Below, piece by piece: positions 39,211-49,034 of a stretch of 64,000 nt of DNA. The stretch comes from Leishmania infantum JPCM5 (taxonomy: Eukaryota; Euglenozoa; Kinetoplastea; Trypanosomatida; Trypanosomatidae): contig NC_009401.2 in the NCBI RefSeq assembly GCF_000002875.2, forward strand, positions 323,843-387,842, in the 5' to 3' direction. A program made the position numbers and the translations under genes. The notes below the pieces were generated by a model. The model had not been told where the DNA came from, did no database searches, and worked only from the letters and a program-made list of their open reading frames with translations. The stretch's first letter is position 1. Every line of letters begins with the position of its first letter.

Positions 39211-39971
39211 GACTGCGGTGGTTGACGCGAGCTCCTGTGGTGAAACACCGCGAAGGCAGAGTTTTGTGAAAGAAAAGAGGACGAGAGATGAGGTGCAACG
39301 GCACTGCGTGTGTCCGTGACTGCAGAGCAGAGCGAGAGACGTGAAAAGCAGCTGAAGACAGCCAGAGGCAACTGGAGAGCGACCTTAGGAGGAGGGGGTG
39401 GGGTATGCGGATCAGCGAAGGGGCGAACGGCAGTGTCCGAGGCCCATTCGCGGTCGGCTCGTTCAGACGCGGTGCGTGAGTGTGTCAGAGGGAAGCAAGG
39501 CGTCAACGCGCCTATGCGTCCATACACCCACACGCACAGACACACAAACGTTGAGGGCAGGCCCTTATTGTGCTCTCTCTCTGTCTCTGCCTCTTACGCC
39601 TCTTCGCTATCCTGCCTTCTCCCTCGCCATCCCCTCACCTTTCCACGTACTATTTCTCCTAACGCGAGGGTGCATAAACCACATATAACTATATATGCAT
39701 ATCTATATATGCATGCATATGCACGTATGTACGTGTGCGTGTGTGCATGTGGGCCGGCGGGCACGCGACTACGACTTTGCTCACACCTCGTCTCCGATGC
39801 GAAGATAAGTCGACTGTGCTTGGGAACGGACCGTGAGAGTGAGAGGGAGAGGGGATATGAGAGATGCGCTAGATACGATCACTCAGACGCTGATGATGAT
39901 GCAATTCCTGTGTGCGTTCCTTCCATTTCAGTCATGCATTACTGTTGATTCACATGAGACGTTAATGCCTC
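39211..39971. other. intergenic region with alternating purine-pyrimidine patch
   Basis: No gene seen. The stretch at about 39,680-39,755 is dominated by TA, TG and CA steps (several ATATATGCAT-type words), which could favour non-B DNA. Repeat A copy 2 follows. Confidence 0.5.
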
Positions 39972-40624
39972 CGTCCCTTTGCCAGCGTGAGAGAGAGATG
40001 GCGAAAGGAAACGGAGTTACGCCGACGCTATGGGCGAGTCGGCCCATCCACCTCAGTCAATCCGACGTCCGGCGAGTGTAGGCGGTCCGACCGCCTACAC
40101 CGAGCCCATGCCAGTAGGAGTCGAGCGCATCTGCCGTACAAGAGCACAGACACGCGCATACGCCTGTGCGTGCGCACTGGCGAAAGTGCGGCCCTACACG
40201 TCCTTCCAGCGTACGGTGCCACCGGGTGGGGACATGCAGGGGGGCCCGGGGGCGAGACCTACCTTCTGGACGCATGGACAGAAGACACAACGGGAGACAA
40301 GGGGCCGTGCGGTCACTGTCGCCCATCCGCGGCCCATATGGCAACAGGAAGGCGCACTCACAGGCAGAGCAAAGAGCGCGCCGCCACTGGGCAGCGAGGG
40401 GACAGGCCCCGTCGTCCCCCCGATCTCGTCGCACCACCGTGTCGCGAGGAATGCGTGCGGACGTGAATGAATGGAGTACACAAAGGAAGGTATTAAATAT
40501 GCTGTCCGCAGGGACTCACGCCCACTCGCTTGCCGGCGTAGAGCAGGAGATCAGGCGCGCGGGTGCCGAGAGTCAGCGAGCGAGAGTTAGTTGTCAGCAT
40601 TCTGTTGCCCCCAAGCATGCCTTC
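39972..40624 (+). repeat. repeat A, copy 2 (653 bp)
   Basis: A direct copy of 6,208-6,860 with two substitutions noticed and no indel. Flanking sequences differ completely from those of copy 1 and show no clear target-site duplication. It lies 339 bp from the second SIDER2 copy, in the gap between the GMP reductase and the frameshifted unknown gene, so it is probably within the GMP reductase 3' UTR or the adjacent untranslated zone. Confidence 0.9.
40076..40100. repeat. 25-bp perfect palindrome inside repeat A copy 2
   Basis: Same 12-1-12 inverted repeat as at 6,312-6,336, base for base. Confidence 0.9.
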
Positions 40625-40963
40625 AACATGATATATGCATATGCAGATGGGTAGAGAAAAGGAGAGCCGAGACAGACGAAACAACAAAGAAAATGAAAGC
40701 TAAATCAACGAAAGCATGGAATGCGCGCGTGCTGGTGTGTGCGTATGCGTGACCTTTTCTCTCTCTGGCGTGTGTGTGAGCACCCCTCGCCCCCCTTCCT
40801 ACCACCACCACACACATCCACCCGGCCTGTGCGTAGACATACACACCGGCATAGCGTGCTTCGTGGCCACACATAACGCATCGGCATCGTCCCCTTTTAC
40901 TCTCGTTAGTTCGCTCACATCCGATGAGAGGTGTGTGCGTGTGTTGGGGGGGGGCAAACACCT

Positions 40964-41495
40964 CTCCGTGCGTGGCATCTCAGGGTCCAGCACCCCCACT
41001 GTGTGAGGAAGCCAGGCGGTCCCTCTATCCCTGCCAAGTGCCAGAGCCACTTCCGGCGGTCACAGGGCCGAGCGCCTGCGACGTGGCGAAGTCAGGGCGC
41101 CTCATCGCCACCGATGCCGACGGCCACATCCTCGACGGCGTGGCGTCGGAGCGACCCGAGACCGCGAGCACGCCTGCACCATCCATACGATCGACGAGGC
41201 GCCAGCGCGACTCGAGCACATCCCGCCCCGCCCTCGCCGCCCACCGGTGGAGGGAGCCTGCGCCACCGCGGGAGATGCACCACGCGGCCACCGGCACAAA
41301 TGGGGAGCGGCTGTGAGGCGGCACTGCAAGGCGGGTGGGTGGGGAGGGCTCGAGGCAGAGGCCGTGCTGCGATGCCCGAGTTGGCGCAGTGCCGCGCCGG
41401 CGTGTGTCTACGGCTGCTTCGCGCCACGCGACGGGTGGCCTGTGGCAGGGCAGGGTCGGCGGCTCGAGAGTGGAACGGGACCTCATGCTGTGTGG
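40964..41495 (+). mobile_element. SIDER2-type retroposon, second copy, antisense to the genes
   Basis: 532 bp matching the reverse complement of 2,015-2,546 with about three substitutions by eye. It carries the Ingi/L1Tc-like signature (GTGCGTGGCATCTCAGGGTC at about 40,968-40,987) but lacks the first 19 bases of the full-length copy, being joined instead to a G-run. It also lacks a clean poly(A) tail after 41,495; only a short A-rich patch follows. No target-site duplication is obvious. It lies on plus, antisense to the minus-strand polycistronic transcript, unlike copy 1. Confidence 0.85.
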
Positions 41496-41939
41496 AAGAG
41501 ATGTGGACTCACACGGAAAAGAAATGTTAGGTCTCTCCTCCCGCTTCTCTGTCTTGATCGCATCAGCGGAAGGAGAACACCGAGACACACACACACAGAC
41601 ACACACACACAGACACACACACACAGACACACACACACACAGAATGAGAGATGGTGCAACGACAGAAGATGGACGCCACACACTCCAACGCGCAACCACC
41701 GACACCTGTGCAAAGATACTTCACCTGCGGGGAGCAAGAGGACGGAAGCAGGGAAGGAGAGGGAGGAGGCACTGCACGGCGTCAACTGCTTGCGGTGAAC
41801 TCCCGGTACCCTGACCGCCCCACTCAGAGAAGCTGCACAAGACCAAGTCCGCAAAGAACGTTGCTGCCCGCTTATGGCGTTTATGCGTGTCTGTGTGTGT
41901 GTATGTGTCTGTGTATGTAGGCGCTGCCATAAGACTCCT
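41496..41939. other. untranslated region downstream of GMP reductase
   Basis: It contains the ACAC-AGAC microsatellite and otherwise no recognisable element. Presumed proximal 3' UTR of the GMP reductase gene. Confidence 0.5.
41583..41642. repeat. CA/AGAC interrupted microsatellite
   Basis: Four blocks of ACACACAC separated by AGAC, period about 14 bases, about 60 bp total. Confidence 0.88.
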
Positions 41940-43418
41940 TTACAGCTTCGAGATATCGTGGCTGCCGCTCTCCCGCAAACCGGCGCCCGACATGCGCACA
42001 AACCTTGCGCGCTGCTGCATATCGGCAATGCTGTGGGAGCCGCAGTACGAGATGCCGGAGCGCAGGCCACCGACAAGTTGCTTTAGAATCGGAGCGAGGG
42101 GGCCCTTGCAGGGCACGCTGCCCTCCACACCCTCCGGCACGAGATCATTAAAGACGTCCTCGTCAAGGCGCTTTTCGCGCTCCGCCTTGCTGATGTTCGC
42201 GCCAAAGCCAGCCATGCCACGAATGATCTTCACCTTCTTGCCATCCTTTACAAGAACGCGGCCTGGGGCCTCGTCTGTGCCCGCCAGCATGTTGCCCAAC
42301 ATCACCGTGTCAGCGCCCGCTGCAATCGCCTTGCAGATGTCCCCGGCTGTCTTGACGCCACCGTCGGCGATGCACGGTACACCATGCTTCTTCGCCACGC
42401 GAGCACAGTCCATCACAGCAGACAGTTGCGGCACGCCGGAGCCGGCCACGAGGCGCGTAATGCAGATGCTGCCCGGACCCACACCAATCTTCAAGCCATC
42501 TGCTCCCGCGTCGATGAGGTCCTGCGCGGCCTCCGCCGTGGCGATGTTGCCGGCGATGATGTCGACCTTGTTGGTGAGCGGGTTCACCTTGAGTGCCTTC
42601 ACCATGTCGATGCAGAGGTCGCTGTGGCCGTGCGCGATATCCACGACGAGCACGTCCGCGCCGGCATCCACTAGGGCGGCGGCGCGCTTGTGATCCTCTT
42701 TCTTCACGCCGATAGCGGCGCCGACAATGAGGCGGCCACGCGAGTCAAGAGTGGCGTTGCGGTTGCCAGTCAGCTTCAAAATGTCTGACTGAGTGATGAG
42801 GTAGAGCAGCTCTCCTTTGGGGCCCAGCAGCGGAATGTTGCTGGTCCGCTTCGTGCGCATGACCTCGCGAGCCTCCTCCAGGGTGATGGCGGTGTTGGTC
42901 GAGACGACCGTTCGGCTCACCGGCGTCATGAGGGTTTCGACGAGGGCGGAGTCGGTGGCAAAGATAAGGTCGCTCTTGCTGAGCACCCCGCACAGGCGGC
43001 GGCTGGTGAAGTCGTCCACCACCATCAGGCAGCTGACACCGCCTTTTCGGCCAGACCAGTTCAGCTCCTCGAGAGCCTCTGCCTTTGTCGCCGACGGCAG
43101 GATCATGCGCGGGTCTTCAATCAGGAAGGACTGCGCGCGCTTCACCTTGCGCACCATCGCGCACTGTTCCTCAATGCTACAGAAGCGGTGCAGGATGCCA
43201 ATGCCGCCTTCGCGCGCCATCGTCACGGCCGTCTTGTCCTCGCACACGGTGTCCATGTTGCTGGCGACGATGGGAATCTTGAGGTGAATGTTGCGGCTGA
43301 GGCGTGTGCTTGTGTTGACGGCCTTACGAGAGCGCACAGGGCTGCGCTGCGGAATGAGTAGCACGTCATCGTAAGTGAGTCCCTCAGGGAGGGTAGGAAG
43401 ACTGCCTAGGGCCGCCAT
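41940..43418 (-). CDS. GMPR: GMP reductase, CBS-containing kinetoplastid type, glycosomal
   Basis: 492 aa from ATG 43418. It is an IMPDH/GMPR barrel: [13 protein letters not shown] (14-26), NMDTV (54-58), two CBS motifs (about 95-220), [11 protein letters not shown] with catalytic C319 (312-322), DGG (352-354), GGLRS (450-454). The mobile flap that carries the catalytic Arg-Tyr pair in IMPDH (as in SxDRYF) is instead [18 protein letters not shown] (404-421) without RY. This argues for NADPH-dependent GMP reductase, which converts GMP to IMP with release of ammonia. Kinetoplastid GMPRs are known to retain CBS domains, unlike mammalian ones. The C-terminal SKL is a canonical peroxisomal/glycosomal targeting signal. 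The frame is open to 43766, but the nearest upstream AG acceptor is at about 43,500, so the upstream ATGs would be removed by trans-splicing. Misannotation as IMPDH is likely. Confidence 0.88.
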   Translation of the reverse strand: MAALGSLPTLPEGLTYDDVLLIPQRSPVRSRKAVNTSTRLSRNIHLKIPIVASNMDTVCEDKTAVTMAREGGIGILHRFCSIEEQCAMVRKVKRAQSFLIEDPRMILPSATKAEALEELNWSGRKGGVSCLMVVDDFTSRRLCGVLSKSDLIFATDSALVETLMTPVSRTVVSTNTAITLEEAREVMRTKRTSNIPLLGPKGELLYLITQSDILKLTGNRNATLDSRGRLIVGAAIGVKKEDHKRAAALVDAGADVLVVDIAHGHSDLCIDMVKALKVNPLTNKVDIIAGNIATAEAAQDLIDAGADGLKIGVGPGSICITRLVAGSGVPQLSAVMDCARVAKKHGVPCIADGGVKTAGDICKAIAAGADTVMLGNMLAGTDEAPGRVLVKDGKKVKIIRGMAGFGANISKAEREKRLDEDVFNDLVPEGVEGSVPCKGPLAPILKQLVGGLRSGISYCGSHSIADMQQRARFVRMSGAGLRESGSHDISKL

Positions 43419-43498
43419 TCCCAACCGAGAGAGGCACAAAGGTGGAAGAGCGGAGGAGTCGATGGGATGTGTGTATATACGTATGTACACAACGAAAG

Positions 43499-43500
43499 CT
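43499..43500 (-). promoter_or_regulatory. candidate spliced-leader acceptor AG for GMP reductase
   Basis: This is the first AG upstream of ATG 43418 on the minus strand (81 bases away) and is preceded by a pyrimidine-rich stretch TTTCTCTCTTCGCCTTCGC. No other AG lies between it and the ATG, which supports the chosen start. Inference only. Confidence 0.4.
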
Positions 43501-44159
43501 GTACGCGTGCTTGTGCGAAGGCGAAGAGAGAAAGGCCCGGGGTGTGGGGTAGGCAGAGACGAGGAGAGGAAAGGGGAGGAGAGATGGAGTGCGGTGCCGA
43601 GGCAGAGACATGCAGCGCAGGAAAGAGGCGTGGGTAGGCTGTCTCTCTCTCTCTTTGTGCTTGATACCCTTCTTCCCATCCTTTTGGTTGCGGGCAGCAG
43701 TGTCCTTCGGACACCGGCACACACACACACATACACATGTACACAAATCCAGAACCATCCGTGCACGCGTGAAATCGTTAGGGCTCACACGTAATTCCCC
43801 GTGCAACAAAGTCGGCCGTCGGTGTAGCGGCATTTGTGTGCGCGACGATACGGTCAAGAGAGAGAGGGAGAAACAGAGGTGCCGGAGAGGTGAACATCGG
43901 ACCGACTGTGGAGTGCTGGCCGAAGGGTCGGTGAGGGGGTTGGGGTACAAGCCGGGCGAACTGCGGGGGGGGGCCAAACGCACGCGCCCGTTGAGAATAA
44001 AGGGGAGGGGGGTAGGGTGCAGAAGGAAGGCAGGATAAAGCGCACCCTCCTCACGAAGACGGCCGTTACCGCATGGCCGCGTCTCAGCACCCCACAACAA
44101 AACGATGCCCTTTCACACCCCACACTCTGGCAAGAGCGAACCGTTGCGGCCCTCGGCAC
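43501..44159. other. intergenic region, no gene seen
   Basis: Presumed 3' UTR of the ABM-LOG gene and splice zone of GMP reductase. Mixed CT/TG-rich on the sense strand. Confidence 0.45.
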
Positions 44160-45128
44160 CTACGGTCGACTTGTCCAGATCAGTGTGGAAGCCGGACTCG
44201 GCGGCGGCACAAAGGACTTGAGCGTTTCCATAACCTCAATCGCGGTTGGCGCGATCACCAGGAAGTCGAAGACCTTCTCCTCCAGGAAGCCTTCGGCCAT
44301 TAGGTGCCTCAGCAGCGCAACGAAAGGGTCGAAGAACCCTTCGACATTCACAATGCCAATCTTGGGCCGATAGGCGTTGAGCTGGAACAGCGTGATCACC
44401 TCCAGCAGCTCATCAAAGGTGCCGACGCCGCCTGGCAGTGCGACCACCGTGTTGGCGTGAGCAAACATGATGCTCTTCCGCTCCGACATGGTGGCTGTTG
44501 TGTAGATGCGGTCGCCAATCATCGGCCCTGATACTTCGCTCTCCGACAGGGCGTTGGGGATGATGGAGATGATCTTGCCATTCAGTGCGTGCGCCTCCTT
44601 CGCCAACTCACCCATAACACCGACCGTGCCACCGCCGTAGACAACAGGCTGCTTCGCTTCTTCGACGATGTACTTGGCGAGAGCCTTGGCCTCCTGCGTG
44701 TACGCGGGCTTGCTGCCGCTACGCGCACCGGCAAAAACCAGCACACCCTTCTGCAGCAGCGGGTCTTCCGTGTCCTTGTCAGACCACACCTGTGGCCTGC
44801 TGTCCATTGCCGGCTGCGATGCAACGTTGCTGTACACAGTTAGCTTCTGCTCCTCAACGGCGATCCCGGCTACGACTTTAAAGAGGTTCTGGAGGGGCGC
44901 GCTCTTCAGGTGAATCTCTTCGAAGTCGCGCATGCTGCTGTAGCGCTCCAGTACGAGGTACTGTAGCGGCACCGGCTGGCCATTCTCAAAGACCTGATGC
45001 AGCTCATAGGTGAGAGTACCGGGCTCATTACGAACGGAGTGCTGCTGCAGCGGGGCGAAGGCGTCGAGGAACTGCTGCTCCGCCTCGCCGTCGCGCAGCT
45101 TGATGGTAAACACAGCCGCCACAACCAT
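44160..45128 (-). CDS. ABM-domain/LOG-family fusion protein ('lysine decarboxylase-like')
   Basis: 322 aa. Residues 1-98 (MVVAAVFTIKL, PLQQHSVRNEPGTLTYELHQV, YLVLERYSSMRDFEEIH) match the antibiotic-biosynthesis-monooxygenase (ABM) fold, a small dimeric ferredoxin-like domain. Residues 125-305 form a LOG-family Rossmann domain: GVLVFAGARSGSK, VVYGGGTVGVMG (162-173), the catalytic-site MSERKSIM (214-221), and PGGVGTFDEL (232-241), the family's PGGxGTxxE motif. LOG proteins are phosphoribohydrolases that release the base from nucleoside 5'-monophosphates. The older name lysine decarboxylase is misleading. In a purine auxotroph lying next to GMP reductase, a purine-nucleotide salvage role is attractive but unproven. 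No glycosomal signal (ends SRP) and no N-terminal leader. The start sits directly at the ABM strand. Confidence 0.88.
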   Translation of the reverse strand: MVVAAVFTIKLRDGEAEQQFLDAFAPLQQHSVRNEPGTLTYELHQVFENGQPVPLQYLVLERYSSMRDFEEIHLKSAPLQNLFKVVAGIAVEEQKLTVYSNVASQPAMDSRPQVWSDKDTEDPLLQKGVLVFAGARSGSKPAYTQEAKALAKYIVEEAKQPVVYGGGTVGVMGELAKEAHALNGKIISIIPNALSESEVSGPMIGDRIYTTATMSERKSIMFAHANTVVALPGGVGTFDELLEVITLFQLNAYRPKIGIVNVEGFFDPFVALLRHLMAEGFLEEKVFDFLVIAPTAIEVMETLKSFVPPPSPASTLIWTSRP

Positions 45129-45484
45129 TTTCTTCTGCTCTTATACTCGTCTTCTTTTCGATGGCTCGGCAAGGGGCTTTCCGTGCGAGATATGTGACAG
45201 TGAGTTGTGCGGACTGCTCTTGTGCGATGTGCTTGTATGCCTTCCCGGCTTGTGCGCGTGTGCTCTACAATGCTCTGCTGGAGAATGATGGACAGGCACC
45301 GGTGTGTGCGTGTGTGTGTGTGAGGAAAGGCTAAGGCGTGCTTCATCGAAGGTGGTTGTGGGCCAACGGTGCACTCACAAGGCGGAGGAGGACCTCCACG
45401 AAGAAGCACAAAGGGTCGGAGCGGAGAAAGAGAGAGGAAGAATGTGAAAGCGGGAGCGATGATGATGAGACAGCAGCTGTGGTA

Positions 45485-45485
<1 letters not shown>

Positions 45486-45515
<30 letters not shown>
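45486..45515. repeat. (CA)n microsatellite
   Basis: About 30 bases of CA on plus. Confidence 0.85.
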
Positions 45516-45516
<1 letters not shown>

Positions 45517-48165
45517 GCGTGTATGACTGCGTGACCTTCCCTTCCCCTGACGTGTGTATGTGTGTGTTTGTTTGTGAAGGCATTGCAGAGGGACTGAGCG
45601 GCTGGACGCAAGCTGCAGAGAGAGAGAGAGGGAAGGAGGAGTTACCCCTTTGACGGCAGCGTTGTAAGCGCCACTTTTTTCCGCCATCAGCAGTCACGTG
45701 CAACGATGGCGTGAGAAACAAGTGCAGAGAGTAAGAGCGAGAGGAGGAGCACGGGCACGAGATCGGGGTGAGGGTAGGCGCGCCCTCCGTTTTTTTTTCT
45801 TGCATCTCGTGGAGTCCAGCCGCTACCAATCCTGTGCTTTCTCACAAATTGTCTCGGCTCACCTTGCACGCCATCTTTTTCTCGGCGAATACGTGAGCGC
45901 GGCCGCTGCGGCCGCGTCTTCCGACCATACCACACCATCATGAGGAAGTCTCATCGTTTCCCTTCTTACCTTTTCTGCACATGTTCTTTTTTTTTTTAGA
46001 TTCGGCGACGTTGCCGCGATGCAGCACATCAGTGGACAATGCATGAGCACACAGGCACATACAAGGCAAGAGAGAGAATGGTGTGCACACATGCGTCCTT
46101 TGTATCGTCCTCGTCCTCCCTCCCTCCTCGACTTCTCCCCTTCCCTCCTGTCCAGGAATTGAGGAGAGAAAGAGGAGACACGAAATCAAAATAATAGAGC
46201 AAACATGTATGAAAGACGTGAAGGCAGCGAGGATGCGACAGGAGGTGGTGGTCGTGGTGGTGTTGGTGGTGACGGCAACGTCACCTTTCGTCCACTCATT
46301 CCACTCGCCGCCCACTCACCCACCCACGCATGCCCGCGCAAAGGCACAACAAAGAAAAGCACAAAGCAGCATTACAAAATTCACAGCAGCGAGGCGGATG
46401 CGGTGGGCGGGACAGCAGCAGCATTCTCCATCCACAGCGAAGAAGGCGCGCCAACACACACACACACACAGACACAGACTCTCACGTGCAGATGCAGACA
46501 AACAGATTACATATACAAGGGAGAGAGAAGAAACAGGAGCGCGAAAAGAGAAGTCAGCAACGAGCAACAGCAACGAGAGCGTCGATCCTTCTCGCTCCAC
46601 TGCCCACCCCCATTCATCCCCCGAAAAAAAAAAACGATATACACATACACTTTATACATATGAAAGGAAATAATGGCGCGGGAGAGGGAGACGGGTGTGC
46701 ACGGGGGAAATCAAGCACAAAACCACAAGAGACGAAGAGCAACCATCGCGACAGCAACAACCAAACATCGAGGACGACACGAAAACACGGGAGGTGAAAT
46801 GACGGTGTGCGGCGAAGGTGGGGGAGAGAGGAGACAGGAGAGAGACAAAGAGGTGCAGAGATGGGGAGAGGCGGTGATGTGTGTGTGTGCCATCCGTTGA
46901 CAACATATTACATTTCTTGCCCCTCTACCCGTCTCTACCTTTGGTGCTCTTCTCCTGCGCATCCCTTTCGCTCTTCATTTTCTTCGCCAGGGGGTGAAAA
47001 AGAAAAAAAAGTTCAAGAACAACAACGGCACCAACCATAATTTTTTTTTGTCGTTCCGCACGCAACTCCGCTGAACAATCAGAGGTCTGCACACTCCACG
47101 ACATTTCACATCAGTCACGCTCCCTCGTTTCCTCGTTCCACGCTTTCTCTCCCCCTCTGTGCGCGTACCGTGCTGAGGCGATTTGAATCCCTGCAAGCGG
47201 TTTACCGACCCCGCCACCACACGCGATACATCCCATAAACAAGATGGTGCTGGGAAGGGGGGAAGGCATTCAGTTCTACCTTCACACAGCACGAAGGGCG
47301 TGCGGGTGTCGGGTGGTGGCGGTCGTAGCAGCTGGCAACATGAGGGGAGACGCCAGCGTAGAAGAGGGAGTAAGGGAGGAGACAGGGGAAGGGGCAGGAG
47401 GGAATAACTAGCACACAGACAGACAGGCAGAATGATACATGGTGAAAAAAGCGAAAATCGGAAAACAGGGAAAACACAAGAGAGAAAAAACTCTGGGGCG
47501 TGGAGGCAGAGGGGCGGCTGCTGTCGCTGGCGGTGGTGGAGGTAAGAGACTTATGCACAGAAGGGAGGGGAGAGAAACGAAGAGACCCGCTCGGGGTTGA
47601 GGTACATCCATCATACACACCCACAGGCACGGCAGAGGAGAGGGAGGCCCTGATGTAAAACAAGCGCGCCACATCCACAAAGACCAAACAAACTAAGAAG
47701 GGATCAGACCTCAGTGTCCTACACCATCCCCTTCTTTTCTTTCGCTCACGCACAGATACAACGTAGATCGACTCACAACGAGCTGTAAGAAAGTAAAGCG
47801 AGAGAGAGTCACAGAGGACTATGCGTATCGGCGAGTGTGCGTGTGCGTGTGTGCGTCGGTTGCACAATCGTTCCCCCCTGACCCTCACCGGCGGTTCCAG
47901 CAGAATAAGAAACGAAGGAGCAGATCAACAAGAAGATAAGGCTGCATGGAAAGAGAGACAGAGGGGAAGCTTTCTTGTAAAGTTTCTTATGCTTTTTTCT
48001 CAAGTGTGAAGTCTCCTGGCGCGTGTCTCCCCTCCTCGCGGCCACTCGAGCCCCCCCCTTTCCCCCTCCCCCACAGACCTCTCATCGGACGTAAGAGAAC
48101 AGGATCGAAACCGAACAAAAAGAACGGGGAAGAGTTACGGAGGAGCATGGCAGCCGGAGAAGACG

Positions 48166-48192
48166 TTATATATATGCATGTATATATACATA
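48166..48192. repeat. AT-rich palindromic patch
   Basis: Alternating TA/TG sequence with ATATATGCAT and TATATATACATA words in an otherwise GC-rich context. Could form a small hairpin. Confidence 0.5.
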
Positions 48193-48809
48193 TGGTATCG
48201 CTTTCTTTGAATGGCGCGTGGCTTGGTGCGTTGGTGGAAGGGGCCCAAAGTTAAGTAAAAAGGATGCCGTCCTCCACCATCGTTCACAGACAACGCGAGA
48301 AATACATCACATGCCCCTTTTCCTCCCTTCCTCCCACCCGGCGGCGCAGCACAGCGGTGTGTGTTTGCGTACGAGGATCTCTGTGTACATGAGAAAGCGA
48401 TGCATACTAAGACGAAAAGGTGAGGAGGAGGAGGAGGAGGAGGGGGGGCGGGAAGTGAGGACGGACAAAGTACCGAGGCCTTCGCGCTCGAGGGCCGCGG
48501 AGGAGAACACCTTGGCGCACGCGCGAGCACGCGCATGCCACCGACATGGGCATGAAGCCGTGCTGGAGACGAGAGAAGGAGCAGGACAAGCAGAAGCGTT
48601 TGTGCAGAGATTTGAAACATAATGAGAAAGGGGAGGAGTCGTGGTGGTGGTGTGTGAGTGAGTCAGTGAGTGAGTGTGTGTGTGGGTGGGTGGGGGTGGG
48701 GGTACTACACATACGCGCACGAAGGAAAAGGGAAAAGGTTTGATCAACGGATCAGGAAGGGACGTTGGAGAAGGGGCAGCGATATTACGCGGGGAGGGTC
48801 AAAGCGGAA

Positions 48810-48912
48810 GGACACACACACGCACATAAACACACGCGGACACACACACGCACATAAACACACGCGGACACACACACACACACACACGCACATAAGCACA
48901 CGCGGACACACA
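48810..48912. repeat. minisatellite, about 28-bp unit x3
   Basis: CACATAAACACACGCGGACA recurs at 48,823 and 48,851 (28 bases apart), with a variant at 48,889 (38 bases on, expanded by extra CA steps and carrying CATAAGC). Confidence 0.85.
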
Positions 48913-49034
48913 AAAAGTAGAGAACATCATTTGCGGATGCAGCGGGAGATGCAGAGATCTTCGGCAAAGAGAGGGGAGGGGCGGAGAGGAAGGGCGACGA
49001 CTGCGTATGAATGCACGTATGCGTTCGTGTCTTG

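Larger units (their letters stand above)
45129..49034. other. very long intergenic region (3.9 kb), no gene seen
   Basis: Low-complexity, CA/GA-rich on plus. It contains CA runs at 45,486-45,515 and about 46,457-46,470, an AT-rich patch at about 48,166-48,192 and a minisatellite at 48,810-48,912. Frames of up to 228 codons exist but consist of His/Thr or Ser/Leu/Cys runs from simple repeats. Most of it is probably the kinesin 3' UTR. Confidence 0.55.

Noticed and set aside
41940..43766. Calling the enzyme IMP dehydrogenase, and using the upstream ATG at 43766
   Set aside because: The Arg-Tyr flap of IMPDH is absent, and the extra 116 N-terminal residues are repeat-derived and lie upstream of the likely splice acceptor.
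44160..45128. Calling the LOG-domain protein a lysine decarboxylase
   Set aside because: PGGxGTxxE and the MxxRK motif define LOG phosphoribohydrolases; the decarboxylase name is a historical misannotation.
47202..47888. 228-codon minus-strand frame in the kinesin downstream region
   Set aside because: Composition (Ser, Leu, Cys, Phe runs) comes from CT/TG-rich untranslated sequence; no motif.
48810..48912. Possible CRISPR-like array
   Set aside because: It is a simple CA-based minisatellite with no unique spacers, in a eukaryotic genome.
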